A DNA stretch of 64,000 nt from the NCBI GenBank assembly GCA_023374025.1, contig SIJG01000005.1:914782-978781 (forward strand), read 5' to 3'. Position numbers and translations under genes: made by a program. Below the pieces are notes generated by a model. It saw only the letters and a program-made list of their open reading frames with translations. It did not search any database and had not been told where the DNA came from. Numbering within the stretch: the first letter of the stretch is position 1; every line of letters begins with the position of its first letter. Source of the stretch: Heterodera schachtii. Its lineage: Eukaryota; Nematoda; Chromadorea; Rhabditida; Heteroderidae. Positions 22,412 through 34,876 of the stretch are shown here, piece by piece.

Positions 22412-24822
22412 TCATGGCGGAAGAAGCGGCAGCCACAGCACAGGCGGGAGCGGATGAGGAGGACGCAAATGGGTGGTATTTCTGTTAAAAATTTGTTGAA
22501 AATTGGGAAGGCACTTGACAAAATGCGATTTGGCGTAATTGTTTCTTCGCCATCTGGTTTTTTTTTTAAACTTATTGTTAGTAAATCTTGAAAATTGGTC
22601 CTAATTCCATCAAATTTTTCATGTTAAAAATGGAATAAATTAAAAGTCTCATTATATAAAGACCAGAAAAATCTCGGTCAGGTTTTCGGGATTTGTGGGA
22701 TGGTCACATAATCAGATTTGCGTCCGAGAAATATCTCTGTCTCAAATTCACTCGAATTGACGGATTTAACTGCTCACCGCTGTACCCCACATACTTTACT
22801 TTTTGCCGTGCCGCAGTGGACGGCTGCTGCTGCTGTTGTTTTGCCTCAACTTGTCGATGATTCTGTTGTAGCAGTGCCCGTGAGGAGTATTTGAGTGCCG
22901 AACGGAGGCAGTGTCGGAAGTGCTTGGCTGTTGCTGTTCCGCTGCGGCGGAGACGTCCTCAAAAAGGTCGTCGCATGACTAAAACCGTTCAATTTGGCAG
23001 TTTTTAGTGTAAATCTTGGACTATTTCGCAAAATTGGCCGCTGGCTCCTCCTCGACCCCCCCCCAGACCGTTCGCAAAAATTTTGGTTGACAAACATACC
23101 ATTATAGCAACTATTGATGTAAAAATTGCGAAAAGAGGAATTAGATAATTTGATTTTGACAGTAATTTTTCGAAAAAGCCAAAAAATCTTTTTTTTCTAA
23201 CCCCGGCTTAATTTGAAAATGCACTTTTCCAGTACAAAATCTGTTGTTATTGATTTTTGCAGTTTAGCATCAGATTCCTCAGCGCCTTAAAAGGACCTTA
23301 GAAAATTGCTTTTCTCAATATAAGAAAATTAGGCTGAAAATTTTTTCCATCTCAAATATTTAGACTGAAGCATTAGGAATGGCCCCTTCCCTCCCATTGG
23401 GCTCACCGCCTTTTGCTGTTGGACTTTTGACGCGCCTGCTGGAGTGCTGTTCCTAGCACCTAAATGATTAAAAATGTGTTGTTTATTATTCTCTAATTAC
23501 AATATTTCTCAAAATGTTTCATTTCGGAAAACTCATCAGATTTTTGAATGAAACAATAAATATCCCGGTTTGACCATTTTAAAAGGTTAGGAGTGACCAA
23601 TTTTGTACATTTTTCCGCGTTTTAAACCGGTTCAAAAACCGTCTTTTGCCATTTATGCAAAGATTTTTCATGTGCATTACAGGCACCAGAGAATGAATGG
23701 CATCAATTTTATTTGTTTATTTTTTTGCAGGTGATAAACTAAAGTAACTCCGGAAAATATTGTCCTTTTTAAATACGCAAAACCTCTTTTCATTAATTAC
23801 AAATAAAAGCGAAAAGGAGAATAAATAAATTCATAAGCAGAGATTCTTACCACAAGTCTTCTCATGATGTTTGATCCACTGTTTCGCAATTGGGGCCCCA
23901 CAATACCGACACTGAAAAGGCATTTAAAGATAAAATATTTTTTTATATATAAATTAATTTATTAATTAGCCATAACATTTATCCCACCCTGCCCATTATT
24001 TCCCTTGAAATTTCTAAAATACTTTAGCATTTGTAATTTGTTTAAAAATTATTGTTGAAAGTCCATAATCATCGCATTCAAATTATCATCCCTTGTCATT
24101 TTCCATGAAAACAAAGAATCACCTTCGGCCCGTTAGGATCGCGATGAAGGCTCATGTGGCGCTTCAAATGGTCTTTTTGGTGCGTTCTACGTGGACACAA
24201 TTCACACTTTAAAAATTAATTGTTATATTTGAACGTAAACCATTTTTAGCTACTTACTTTGAACTCAGAATGTATATCGTAATGGCGTTCTAAACCGGAA
24301 AATCTGTCGAATGACTTCGGGCATTTATCACAACGGTGGGGCTGAAAAAGAATGGAAATTTTCTCGGGACCGTAATTTATTGCGATTTATTAGTAGTTTT
24401 TGTCCAATAACTGACCAATTTGCGATATTTTGAGCGTATTTTTTTAAAAAAAAAATTCGGATTTTTACGCGCCGCCAGGGAAATTTTTTTTTAATTTTAA
24501 ATTAATTTTGCTAAGGGGTTTTGCTCAAATTTTAAAATTTTTTCTCTTTCCCGCTTCGCTTCGACCCCCTCCCCCCCCCCCAACTCACGACGAACGAATG
24601 GGAAAAATATAATTTTGGTACATTTTTGAAAAAAAATCATGTAAAAACTGAAAAAAAAACTCGAAAATGATGTAAACATTGTTAAAATATTGTTTTGCTG
24701 GTTTCTCTCACCACTTTTGGCACTTTGCGTCTTCTCCCGTCGGGCCGTCTGTTCTCCTTCTCCTCGTCCACTTCGATGTCCGCGTGCGATCTGAGCTGGC
24801 GACGGTTAATTGCCTTGGACAT
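22412..24822 (-). CDS. Zinc-finger protein, copy 2 (7-exon model)
   Basis: Minus-strand exons 24822-24712, 24341-24258, 24206-24123, 23911-23851, 23459-23407, 22978-22800, 22553-22412 join in phase through six GT-AG introns to about 237 residues. Start MSKAINRRQL. A basic-acidic segment is followed by a C2H2 finger (CDKCPKSFDRFSGLERHYDI), a second (CELCPRRTHQKDHLKRHMSL) and a C2HC finger (CRYCGAPIAKQWIKHHEKTC). A Gln/Ser-rich tail follows. The first five exons are well supported by motifs and by copy 1; the last two rest on splice signals and open frame. Fingers imply nucleic-acid or protein binding in the nucleus. No specific orthologue is recognised. Confidence 0.65.
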
Positions 24823-24829
24823 TTTCGTT

Positions 24830-26260
24830 GACTCGGCGAAAGACGGACCTGGAAAGGGGTTGACGGGATTTTTATATTAGGCCGTCCCATTATTTTTTGT
24901 ACACCCTAAAATTAGAAACAAAATGACCTCAGGAAGTGTGAGCATTCAAAAGGTATGCCAATTATTTTTAGGAGGTGCAATTAAATGGGTAAACGTTATT
25001 TAAAGGTCATAAAAATACAGAGGCTTTCAGCGTTTTATTTGCGACCGATTAATATGCAGTCGAAAATTAGTACCCCGTCCTGAATATGATCAGTGGCGGG
25101 ACTAATGCAATTAGTTTTTTTTAATTTTTCTCATAGAATTTCAACGAAAATTTTTTTAAAGATTTTTTCTTGAAAATTTCTAAGTTTTAAAATTTTAATG
25201 GCACTCGTACAATTTTTTTAAAAAATATATATTTAAAAAAGCAAGAATTTGTCAAAAAAATCAAAAAAATTCCTTTTAAGAAAAAACTTGGAAATTTTAC
25301 AAAAAAAGAACTTTTTTTTTTTGTTTTTTTCCTTTAAAAAACATTTTCAATTTGTATCATGAATTGCCCCTGTTTTCCATTCTCGAGTTGTCATGTCATA
25401 GGGTAATGTTTGGAATATTGCCAAAAAAAACATCATTGATGGCTTTATTTGTTTCTTTATATTTACGTCGGTTTTGAACCAAAAGTGCGAAACTAGAAAA
25501 AATTTGAAGCTTCGACTTTTTGTTCGAATTTGGGTTCAAGATACGAAGTGAGTCGAAATAGATGTAAGAATCGGATTCTCCGACCGTAAAAACCCTTAAA
25601 ATGACCTTAATTTAAAAAAAAAATTTTGCAATTTTTTTGAACGGGTGGGGTACCATCTGCATGCACTGTTAGCTTTTTCAATTTTTCACGTAAAATTTCA
25701 CGTATCTCACGTAAAATACGTTATGGCTAAAAATAAATGTCAGATTCGTGATCAGCATCAAAAATCAGCCTAGAAAAAATTATTAGAAAAAAAATTTCAG
25801 GGGGGTGGCAAAACCCGGAAGTACCTTTTGTCCAATAAATAACCAATTTTGCAATTTTTTGAGCGTATTTTATTCAAAGAAAAATTAGGATTTTTACGCG
25901 CTATGATCAGTGGCGGAACCAATGCAATTAAAGTTTTTTAAAAATTCTTCTCATAGAATTTTCAACGAAAAATTTTTTAAAGATTTTTTTCTTGAAAAAT
26001 TTCTGTTTTAAAATTTTAATGGCACTCGTACAATTTTTTTTAAAATATATATATAAAAAAGCAAGAATTATGTCAAAAAAAAATCATTTATGAAAAAACT
26101 TGGAAATTTTACAAAAAAAAAAAATTTTTTTTTAGTTTTTCTTTAAAAATCATTTTCAATTTGTATCACGAATTGCCCCTGTTGGCCATTCTCGAGTTGT
26201 CATGGCATAGGGTAATGTGTGGAATATTGCCAAAAGTACCAAAAATTGTCAACTAATTTC
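24830..26260. repeat. Stacked partial duplications of the 0.65-4.3 kb region
   Basis: 25427-25899 duplicates 653-2307 without the 821-1991 transposon. 25060-25430 and 25905-26265 both duplicate 3630-4020. No complete gene is present. The arrangement shows repeated local duplication and provides empty-site comparisons. Confidence 0.7.
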
Positions 26261-26267
26261 AAAATAC

Positions 26268-26386
26268 CCGCTTCGGTCGCTGTTGCTGTTGCACTTGTGG
26301 TTGTGCTGGAACAGCAGTAGAAGGTGAAAACACTGATGGATGATGACCATCACTTGTTGTCTTTGACACATTGCTCATATAACAGC
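26268..26386 (-). CDS. Exon of unknown minus-strand gene, Ser/Pro/Gln-rich
   Basis: TTTTCAG acceptor (26387 upward) and GTATTT donor (26267-26266). Reads CYMSNVSKTTSDGHHPSVFS and ends PQVQQQQRPKR. Its start is homologous to the start of exon 2490-2659 and its end to the end of exon 4013-4143, so those copies are recombined versions. Likely disordered; function unknown. Confidence 0.45.
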
Positions 26387-26778
26387 CTGAAAATTGGTCT
26401 ACGAATAAATTTTATGGGGCATTTTATTTTTGGGTGACCGAAATTGAGGAGTATAAATGAAAAAAAATGGGCTGACGTTTCGAGACCCCAAAATTTTTAG
26501 AAATCGGAATTCCGAAGCCCAATTCTTTGCTTTTCACAACTTTTTTTGCGGCCCTTTTTCCAAAAAACTTTAACTTTGGGGGACAAAGGGTCCGGCTGGG
26601 AAATTTTGCGTTTTTCTAATGCGTTTTGTTAACGAATTTTGTCCAAAAATAACAAATTTTGCGATTTTGAGCCAATTTTAGCAGATTGATTTTCATCAAA
26701 AATTTGTGTAATTTTTTGAAAAACCTGGGTGAGAGGCTAGGTCTGGGGGGAGGGGATACCAGCAGGGAAAATCTAAAG

Positions 26779-26871
26779 AAACCTGTCGGATTTCCTGTCG
26801 AATTTCTGTTGCCACTGATGACCGGCCACCGTCGGACAACTGGTCACTGTCCAACACAAGCACATCATTTG
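26779..26871 (-). pseudogene. Partial copy of exon 4013-4143
   Basis: Starts with the same ANDVLVLDSDQLSDGGRSS reading after a TACACAG acceptor. The Gln-rich end is missing and replaced by unrelated sequence after a gacaggtttct junction. Confidence 0.4.
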
Positions 26872-27334
26872 CTGTGTATGATGAAATGGAAGCAATTTAG
26901 AAATTGGTTAAAAAAAATTTTATTCAATTTCTAAAAGTGTGCTGCTGATCTTTGAGTATTGGAGAAATTTTACGATCCCGGACACCGAATTTGAACAAAT
27001 TCGAAAATGCAAAAATCACATTTCGGTTAAAAATTTCTCATTCGTACAATTTTTGAGTTTTTACCACTTCTGAGACTCGTTGAATTTTTGAGTTTTTTTC
27101 TACGATAAATTTATACGGTGATCATTCTATCAAAAATGGGGCACCACCAGCTCTAATATTGAGGAAACTTTCAGATTCGGTGTCCCGACAAAAAAAAGAT
27201 ATATAAATTTTAGTTACTTTTTTTTCTAGTGTAAAAAAATGCACTCTGATAAACCAAAGAAAGTGACTTTGTGAGAAAATTTTTAGATTTTTTTTGTCAT
27301 GATACCAATTCCGAAGGATTACCAATATTTACAC

Positions 27335-27500
27335 CGACTCCCTCCCGCCGAACTTCGGCATTCCTTCACCTTCAACGACGGCGACAGTGTCGTCGGCTTG
27401 GTGTGCAAATGGACAGTACGGACGCCCACAGCGCGCCTGAGTTTTTGTAGGGGCACCGAATTGACGAGAACGGGCTTGGCTCCGATGGCGAACGAAACAT
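27335..27500 (-). pseudogene. CCCH zinc-finger exon, copy 3 (frameshift)
   Basis: Same exon as 5186-5350, from an ATG at 27500 to a GTGTAAAT donor at 27334. One extra A in the run after CPY shifts the frame before the finger is complete; the rest of the finger (ARCGRPYCPFAH) is intact in the neighbouring frame. Confidence 0.5.
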
Positions 27501-27742
27501 TTGAAATATGCAAAACAAAGCAAAAATAAAAATGAAAATGCGCTAAATTATGTAAAACAGTAAAAATTCAATTTTTAAATAAATAAAATTGGATGGATAA
27601 GCAAAGCCAAGCAAAGCCAAACAAAAAAGAGAAAGAATTCAATGCATTTTAAATAATAAAATAGGAGTAACATTTTATCAAATATCAAATGAATAATTCA
27701 GAAAATTAATTGTATTGCAAATTCAATTAAGCAAGCCATCAC

Positions 27743-28322
27743 TAGGGCCGCGATTTCTAGTAAAAAACTTTTTTTTGCTCAATTGTTTTGAAGAAAGGAA
27801 CTCAAAAAACGCATTTCCGCGTAAAAATTTTTTCATTTGGACGTCATTTTTCGTCACTGAAAATATGATTTTGGCGTTTTGTCACTTAAAATAATGAAAA
27901 CTATTTTTGGCGTTTTGTCACTGTTTTAACTATTTCGACATTTTTTGGAAAATTCCTTAACAAAAATGCAATAAAATAAAAAATACACCCCTAAGAATCG
28001 ACCAAAAATTTTTTAAAAAATACACCACTAAGAAATGGAAAATTTTTTTCAAAAATTCTTCCCCCAAATTTTTTTCTTGACAAAATTTTTGATTTAAAAA
28101 TCTCAATATTTGCTAAGAGAATTTTATAAAGGAAATGTAGCTCATTTGCAACTGCAATCAGTGAATAAAAATTATTTTTTGCTCAATTTTTGGCTGAAAA
28201 TTATGGCATTATTCGTCACTATTTCGGACTTTTTTCACTATTTTGTCACTTTTTTGGCACTTTTTCGACACTATTTTAGTTAACTATTTTGAAATTTTTC
28301 GTCACTAAAAGTCGCGGCCCTA
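27743..28322. mobile_element. hAT-like element, GTCACTATTT-word family
   Basis: Ends TAGGGCCGCGATTTCTAGT and ACTAAAAGTCGCGGCCCTA. Repeat gccatcac at 27735-27742 and 28323-28330, with empty site at 3384. It carries TTTTGTCACTATTT-type words and the TACACCCCTAAGAATCGA core. A truncated copy in the same site is at 6868. Confidence 0.9.
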
Positions 28323-28330
28323 GCCATCAC

Positions 28331-29300
28331 TTTTTCAATGTTTTTTAATGAGCACACTTTCGAGAAGGCACATTCAATTTCACAATGGAATACCTAATTA
28401 AGAGTATAGAATAGAGAACGAGGCACTATATGTCAGAAGGGATCATTCAAAAACAACAATACAAATTATATGTATAGTGGTGGAGCAAATCACAATTTTT
28501 ATTTGAAAGAAAATCACTTAGGTGGGACCTTAGGGGTAAACAACATACATGAAAAAAAGGGGGGGGGGGTCAACTAAAATTTTTGCGAAATGGTCTGGAG
28601 GGGGGGGGGGGGGGGGGGGTCAGCTCCCAATTTTGCGAAATGGCCCAGCCATGTAATTTGACGACCTTTTTTTGCTTTTCAAAATCTCTTTTTTTGCGGC
28701 TCGATTTTTCAAAGAAAATTTCGCGAAAGGGGTCCGAAAGGCGCCGCCGAGAAATTTTTTTGTAATTTTAATGCTATTTGTAAGCAGATTTTGTCTAAAA
28801 AATAACTCCACCAAATTTTGAGATTTTTGGTTAATTTTTAAGAAAAAATAGGATTTTTGGGGGCCGGCGGTGCCGATAGGCGCCGCCGGGAAAATTTTAA
28901 GAATTTTTAATGAATTTTGTTAAGAAAATAGCCAATTTTTTAAAAATTTTCCTCTTTTCCCCTTCGTACGACCCCTAACAAAATGTTTAAACGAGCCGGG
29001 ACTTAACAAACAATGGTTTAATAACGATAATGACCGATATGCAAAGAAAATTGGCTCTTATGCAGTTTAACCCCCATAAATTTTTTTCGCATTTCAAGAT
29101 TAAAAATGCCAATTAATAGATTTTCGGGGTCGCATTCAAATTTTCAACAAAGTTCACATTCACTGCGAAAAACCAATTTGGCCGTTCGTTATTGTTTTTG
29201 ATTTTTTGTAATTGGAATAAAATCTTTTAAAAATGAGGCTTTTTATTCTAAAATTCTGTTTTTGAAAATTTTCATCTTCGAGTTCTATTTATGCCCGTCT
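28331..29300. repeat. Duplicated spacer with long G run and hairpin core
   Basis: Matches 38850-39600 and 7100-9200. G-rich runs at 28560-28619, hairpin core at 28863-28890, and the empty sites of the elements at 7264 and 8200 near 28960 and 29029. No gene. Confidence 0.6.
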
Positions 29301-29319
29301 TTGTGCTTACAAATTAGCT

Positions 29320-29671
29320 TGACCTCGATTTGTTATGTGAACCATTTTTGCCCAACAAAATTTATCCCAAAACTCCATGTATACTTGAGGCATGCCTCTC
29401 CTTTGTAAGAAAATTATTGTTGGAGCTGAGGACCAGGGACGGTCCCAGAATTTGGCTTTTGGGGAGGGCTTCACCACCCGAACCGCCCGACGACGACACA
29501 TTTTTTTTTGTTGCTTTTCATTACTTTTTTTATTTTCAAAGAATTTTAAAAAATTCGATAAAGATCAAATATTAAAATTTATTCTCCTTCGCAGACTTAT
29601 TTATCTTCCCATGATTATCTTTATCTCTCTCTCTCTTTCTTTCTTTCTCTCTCTTTCTCTCTCGCTCTCTC

Positions 29672-29703
<32 letters not shown>

Positions 29704-29900
29704 CTCTTTATTTCTCTCACTGTCATAGAGTTTTTTTTCTGTCCTCCTTGTCTTTCTCTCTTTTTTCTCTTTTATTCCCTTTGTCTCTTACTCACTTAAA
29801 AAATGTCTAACCAATTCTATTTACATTTTGTTCTTCTCTTCCTTCCATCATAAAAAAATAAATGTTCACAAATAAGAAGAATGTTTGATTTTTTCTTCTC
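29320..29900 (+). repeat. SPRY upstream module (S4 copy) with CT microsatellite
   Basis: Nearly identical to 9230-9830. CT tract at 29620-29702. Tract length differs among copies. Confidence 0.6.
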
Positions 29901-30057
29901 CCGCTTTTTGGGTCATCATTTTGCCGAAAATTACATATACACTTTGTCCAAGTCATTTATTTATTTGTTTTTAATTTTTTGTAATTTGTCCAACAGAAAA
30001 ATATTTATGTAATAAAATTTAAAATATAACCTTGTTTTAGAGGTATCAATTTCAAAA
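29901..30057 (+). promoter_or_regulatory. S4 upstream box and acceptor
   Basis: CTTTTTGGGTCATCATTTTG at 29904-29923 and TTTTAG ending at 30040, 17 bp before the ATG. Confidence 0.5.
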
Positions 30058-32746
30058 ATGTCAATTTCGACCAATTCAATTAATTGTGGAGATGATTTCA
30101 CACCAGCCGAAAATGGGGGTAAATGAAATGGGAGAGAAATTGGAATTTTGGAATATGAAATTATATAAATATTTTTAATTCAAAATTTAATTTATGTATA
30201 TTTTTAGAAGTGAATGGCGATGCAATTAGTTTGAACAATGATGGACAATTTGATGGAAAAAACAGTGAAACACCGATAATTGATCAACAACAGCTTAAGG
30301 TGGGCGAAAAAAAAAGCTCTCGGGAAAGGCGTCAGTAAAAATTTTGGAAAATATTGCTCATATGGCCCAGAACCCAAAATGGTCAAAATATATACCTTTT
30401 TGAGATTTTTGAGGACCTTAACTTTTGTAAATTTCTTTTTATCCAAAAATCTTTCGGATTCATGATTCAGACCGTGCGGAATCAATTCATATGCATTTTG
30501 TCGCAATTCAATGCTTTTTATGTCAGTGGACGGTTCAGTCCCAAAGCCATTTAGCATTTCAGTCCCGGGTCTGTAACTCTTCAGGGATTGGTTTCCGCAA
30601 AAATTCTTTCGGATCCTTTCATTACAGACTGAGAGCTATCGATTGTTATATATTTTGACCATTTTGTGTTCTGGGCCATATGATCAATATTTTCTAAAAT
30701 TTTAATGCCATAAAATGCGGAAAATAAGCAAAACAAGGCCCTCTTAACATTTAAAAAGATAAAACAGAGAACAAATTTGGCATCATTCGTTGAATTACGT
30801 TTAAAACTCAAGAACAAAGTCAAACCGACGCCATCTGAGGACTGAGACAATGAGTCCCAGTGAAAATGGATATTTCAGTACCAAATCAATATTGGATGAA
30901 AAAAAAAAATTAAATTACGCAATATACAGAAGAGATTTTGCTAATTTAAATTCAGGAATTTCGTCAAAAGATTGCCAAAATGGAAATGGAATTGAAAATG
31001 GCCAAATTGGAACTCGAAAATGTCAGATTTACCTTAAAAAATAACGAGTAAAAATTTGTTTAAAAATTTAGAAGGAACAAAAGTTAAAGTACCAGGAACT
31101 GATGGGAGAACAGAAGGCATTGAAGCAAAGAGTGGCCAAAATTGAACAGGAGAAGGAGAAAAACGGTAAAAAATAAGTAAAGAAATTGGAAACACTTAAA
31201 TTTTTTTATTAATGTTAAAATATTTATTTAATTAAATTATTTATTTTTAATTTAAAAATTAATTTTAGCTACTTCAAAAGCAAAGTAAAAAAGAGTTCTT
31301 TGGTTTTACGATATTTGAAAAATATTTGGGCTATCAAAACATTCTTATGAATGATAAAATATTATTTGTCATTTATTTTAAGTAAATAATTGGATTTAAT
31401 TTATTATTAATATTTCGACACCACCCAAAAGTTGAGCCCATTGAATAAAATAAAAGGGGAAAGGTCCCATTTTCATGTTTATGATGAAAAAACATAATTA
31501 TGGTAATTCGTTTAATTCTATACATTTTGGTGGACATTAAAACATTTTTTAATGGAAATAATATTATTTGGAGATGCAACAAAAAGAACAGTCAAAAGGC
31601 GAGGAGAAATTAAAACGAAATAAAATTATCAATTTTAAATAATTACGCGGAGAAGAAATTAAAACGAAAAGAAATTTGTTATTTTAAATTTCTCCATTAA
31701 ATTTAAAATGGATTTGATTTTTTAAGCTTCAGCAGATCAATTGGCGAAAATTTTGGAAAAAATCAGTGAAATGGAGAAGCATCAAAAACAGCAGCACGAA
31801 GAAATCACGACCAAAGGCGAGTGAATTTAAGCTAAGAATAAATATTGTATGAATTAAGAATGTTTTATTTAGTTAAACCGTCCATTTTTTAATTAAAAAA
31901 TTAATTTTAGTTGAACAATTCTCACAATTGCAAAATGATCAGAAGATTCTTTTGGAGAAAATCAGTGAATTGGAGAAAGAACAAAAGCAGAGAAAGGTGA
32001 ATTAATGATAAAATTAAAATATTTTTATGAATTATTTTAAGGCTCTTTTAAACTTCCGACAAAATTATTGGGATGCCAATTTTTGTCATGAGAAACTCGA
32101 AATCATTGGCGACAAAAAACTCATTGTCCATTATAAGCAAAATGATATTGGTATTTTTCCATTTTTATTTATTATTTATTTCTCTTTAAAAGATTGGTGT
32201 ACTATCTTCGCTAAACATCCGATTTTGCTTAACAATAATTCGTTCGACATTTTTTACTACGAAATTTCATTCCAAAATATGAAAAGGTAAGCAATTTTTA
32301 TTTTTTGAATATTAATTTTTCCAGAATATTCAAATTGTCTTACTATTGCTATTTATTATTCCTTTATTTTTAATTTCAGTTATGTCATCTTCGGATTTGC
32401 TGTTAAACAGCAGAACAAATTCTATGGAATAATTCTTAGCCACAAGGGCACTTACGCATATTTTAATACTGGCTTGATTAGCATTAACGGAGAAGGAAAG
32501 GAATCAAATGCCCAATATTCCTACGGTGTTGCCGATACCGTAGGAATTGGTGTCAATTCGGCCACTCGACAGATCATTTTCACCAAAAATGGAATTTGTT
32601 TGGGTTGCGATTCCGCTGAAGATTTTCTCGTTGCTTCTTCTTTTGCTGATGATTCATTTTATCCATTCATTACTTTGTTATGCTCTGATGACAAAATTGA
32701 GGCGAATTTTGGGCCCAATTTCAAATTCGATTTGGCAACTCTCTGA
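30058..32746 (+). CDS. S4: coiled-coil SPRY domain protein, last intron lost
   Basis: Exons 30058-30118, 30208-30299, 30956-31021, 31072-31165, 31727-31816, 31911-31996, 32042-32150, 32193-32286, 32380-32746 give 352 residues in phase. Coiled coil about 52-163, SPRY 164-352 ending NFGPNFKFDLATL. The intron that splits the last two SPRY exons in S1, S3, S5, S6 and S7 is absent here, replaced by six extra in-frame bases. The coiled-coil exon found at 19948 in S3 is missing; only its tail survives near 31573-31604 beside an insertion. Because that exon is symmetrical in phase, the frame survives. The donor at 31817 is GC. YSYGVADTVGIG replaces the usual VGD. Confidence 0.8.
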
Positions 32747-33683
32747 TGAAGACGAAATATTCATTAAAACTGATCAATTTTTTCTTTATATTCTTTTATG
32801 CTTTTCCTTCTTCATTTATAATTTGGTTTTTTGAATTTTTTAAAATAAAAATAATTTAAAATCAAAACTTTTGGAAAATATCGGTCATAGGGCCCAAACT
32901 CAAAATTGCTTAAAAACGGTCAGAATCGATGTAAAAATGCAAGAAATGGGTAGGAACAATAGAATTAGGGGCGCGCTTGCCCTTTTTCAGGTTGAAAAAT
33001 TGCCGGAATTGAGTGCCAAACTTAGCTGGGACTCAATTGACCGCAAAGCACTCAAAAGACATTTTTAAAAAATCCGATCACGCTAGAGAACTGATCTGAT
33101 CACAGTGTTCAAATTGACTTTTTTGATCAGCATCGAAAGTTGATTAAAATGAAAATTTTTTCGATTTTAAAGGGTGTATTTTTTAATTCGGAAAAAAGTC
33201 GATCCTTAGCGGTGTATTTTTTGCATTATTCTTGTGAAACTTTCCAAAAAATTTACCAAAATATGCTTTAAAAGCCTAGAAATAGGAAAACCCCCCAAAA
33301 TATGCTTTTATATGCTCTAAAATCCTTCACTAAATCAAAAATTTTTAACGTAAAAATACTATTTCTGAGCACCTTTCTTCATAGCATATGCTTAGGAAAA
33401 AATAAAGCAAAAGCATACAACTTCGAACCCTAGTAATCAATGAATAAAATTGTCTGCTTTAGCTTTTAACTTATTTACATAGAAAAAACAACAATTTAAT
33501 AAATTCACCAACCTTTTTTTTTGTTCCTCTCGTTTTTGGGTCCTCATTAGGCCAATTAATTATATTAATGTAAACATTAAGGAATGAATAATTATCATTT
33601 ATTTTATTTTTTGTCATTTGTTCAACAGAAACGTATTTCTTATTAAAATCTATGCTTTTTTAGAGATTTTATCAAACTCATAA
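32747..33683. other. S4 3' flank and relic upstream region
   Basis: Weak form of the GATCAC hairpin near 33077-33100, TACACC-type words at 33165-33230, and a diverged TTTTTGGGTCCTCATTAGGC box at 33533. No intact gene. Confidence 0.4.
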
Positions 33684-33720
33684 ATGTCAATTTCGAACAA
33701 TCAGTACAAGTTCACTTTAA
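33684..33720 (+). pseudogene. Relic first exon of a further SPRY gene
   Basis: ATGTCAATTTCGAACAATCA follows TTTTTTAGAGATTTTATCAA exactly as in S3, then homology stops. The rest of the gene is absent. Confidence 0.6.
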
Positions 33721-33784
33721 GTTTTTTATTTTTTATTTGTACATATCAAATTTAACAGAGAAACTCAGCCGAAAAACCCACAAC

Positions 33785-34353
33785 TTAACTAAATATTTGG
33801 TCCTTTTTGGTAAATTCTGTTAACAAATCTCACTCAAAATTTCAAAAATTTTCCGGCGGCGCCTATCGGCACCGCTGTACCGCGCCCCCAATGTTCCAAA
33901 AAAGTTTTTTGAAAAAATAACGCCACAAAAAGAGCGATTTAAAAAAAAACAAAAAATTTAAGAGATTGTTAATTTATTTTTAAAAAATCCAGAGTTTTGG
34001 GACGCAGAAAATTTCAAGGTCCCCCCCCCCCGATATGAAAATAGTTAAAAATTTTCCAACGAATAATGGAAAAATTCTTTGAATTCCTCCCCAAAACGAA
34101 AATTAAAAAAATTTTATGGATACATTTTTGAATATAGGCAATTTTCGTAACAAAGTGCACTCAAATTTTCAAAAAAATTTTTCTCTTAGGAAAATTCTCG
34201 GTTGGTCCCGGTTTTTCTCGCGTTCCCGGTCCCGGTCGAAAAATTTTGTCCCGGTCCCGGTCGACAAACTTGGTCCCGGTCCCGACTTTTCCGGTCCCGG
34301 TAAGTCCCGGTCCCGGTTTTTGTCAAAATTCCCGGTCCCGCTCAGCTCTAATT
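33785..34353. mobile_element. hAT-like fragment, CCCGGTCCCGGT words
   Basis: Right end CCGCTCAGCTCTA with a dense array of TCCCGGTCCCGGT at 34200-34345 and the hairpin core at 33853-33880. The left end and target repeats were not found. Confidence 0.55.
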
Positions 34354-34876
34354 TTTGTGTCTGCTGCTGATTTTCTTTCTACCTTTATTCTTTCATTTGC
34401 TTTTTCCAATTCGCTGATCCGTCACGAAAGTGGGCTGAATTTCAATTTGAATATTCAGCATTCTATAAGAACAACTGCACAACTATACAACATTACAGCA
34501 TATGCATATACATAATGATTATAATTTATGAATATTTTTGATATAAATTATACAATTGAAAGTGATAAAAAATGAAAAAAAAAATAAAAAAAAGAGGAAA
34601 TAAAAGGAGAAATAGCTTAATTTAAGTAAAAATGTTTTTTGCATCATTACTGATCAGTGATCACGCATATGCCATTCATTTTGACAAATTCCGAACCTTA
34701 GCCCACATTCAAACCAAAATTCGAATAATTTAAAAAATGATTTTTTCAACCTTTGTTTCGAATGCGATTCAGGAAGTCAGAATTGGTAGAATGGATACCA
34801 AAAGTCTCGATTAGCATCCCCGGATGGGCCAACTTTTTAAGTGACGTCAAAACTTTGGTTTTTTTAATATTTTCAG

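Noticed and set aside
22380..22475. Acidic plus-strand exon TAEEHEEGIMAEEAAATAQA
   Set aside because: It overlaps the minus-strand zinc-finger terminal exon, has no clear acceptor, and its paralogous copies do not keep it; left undecided.
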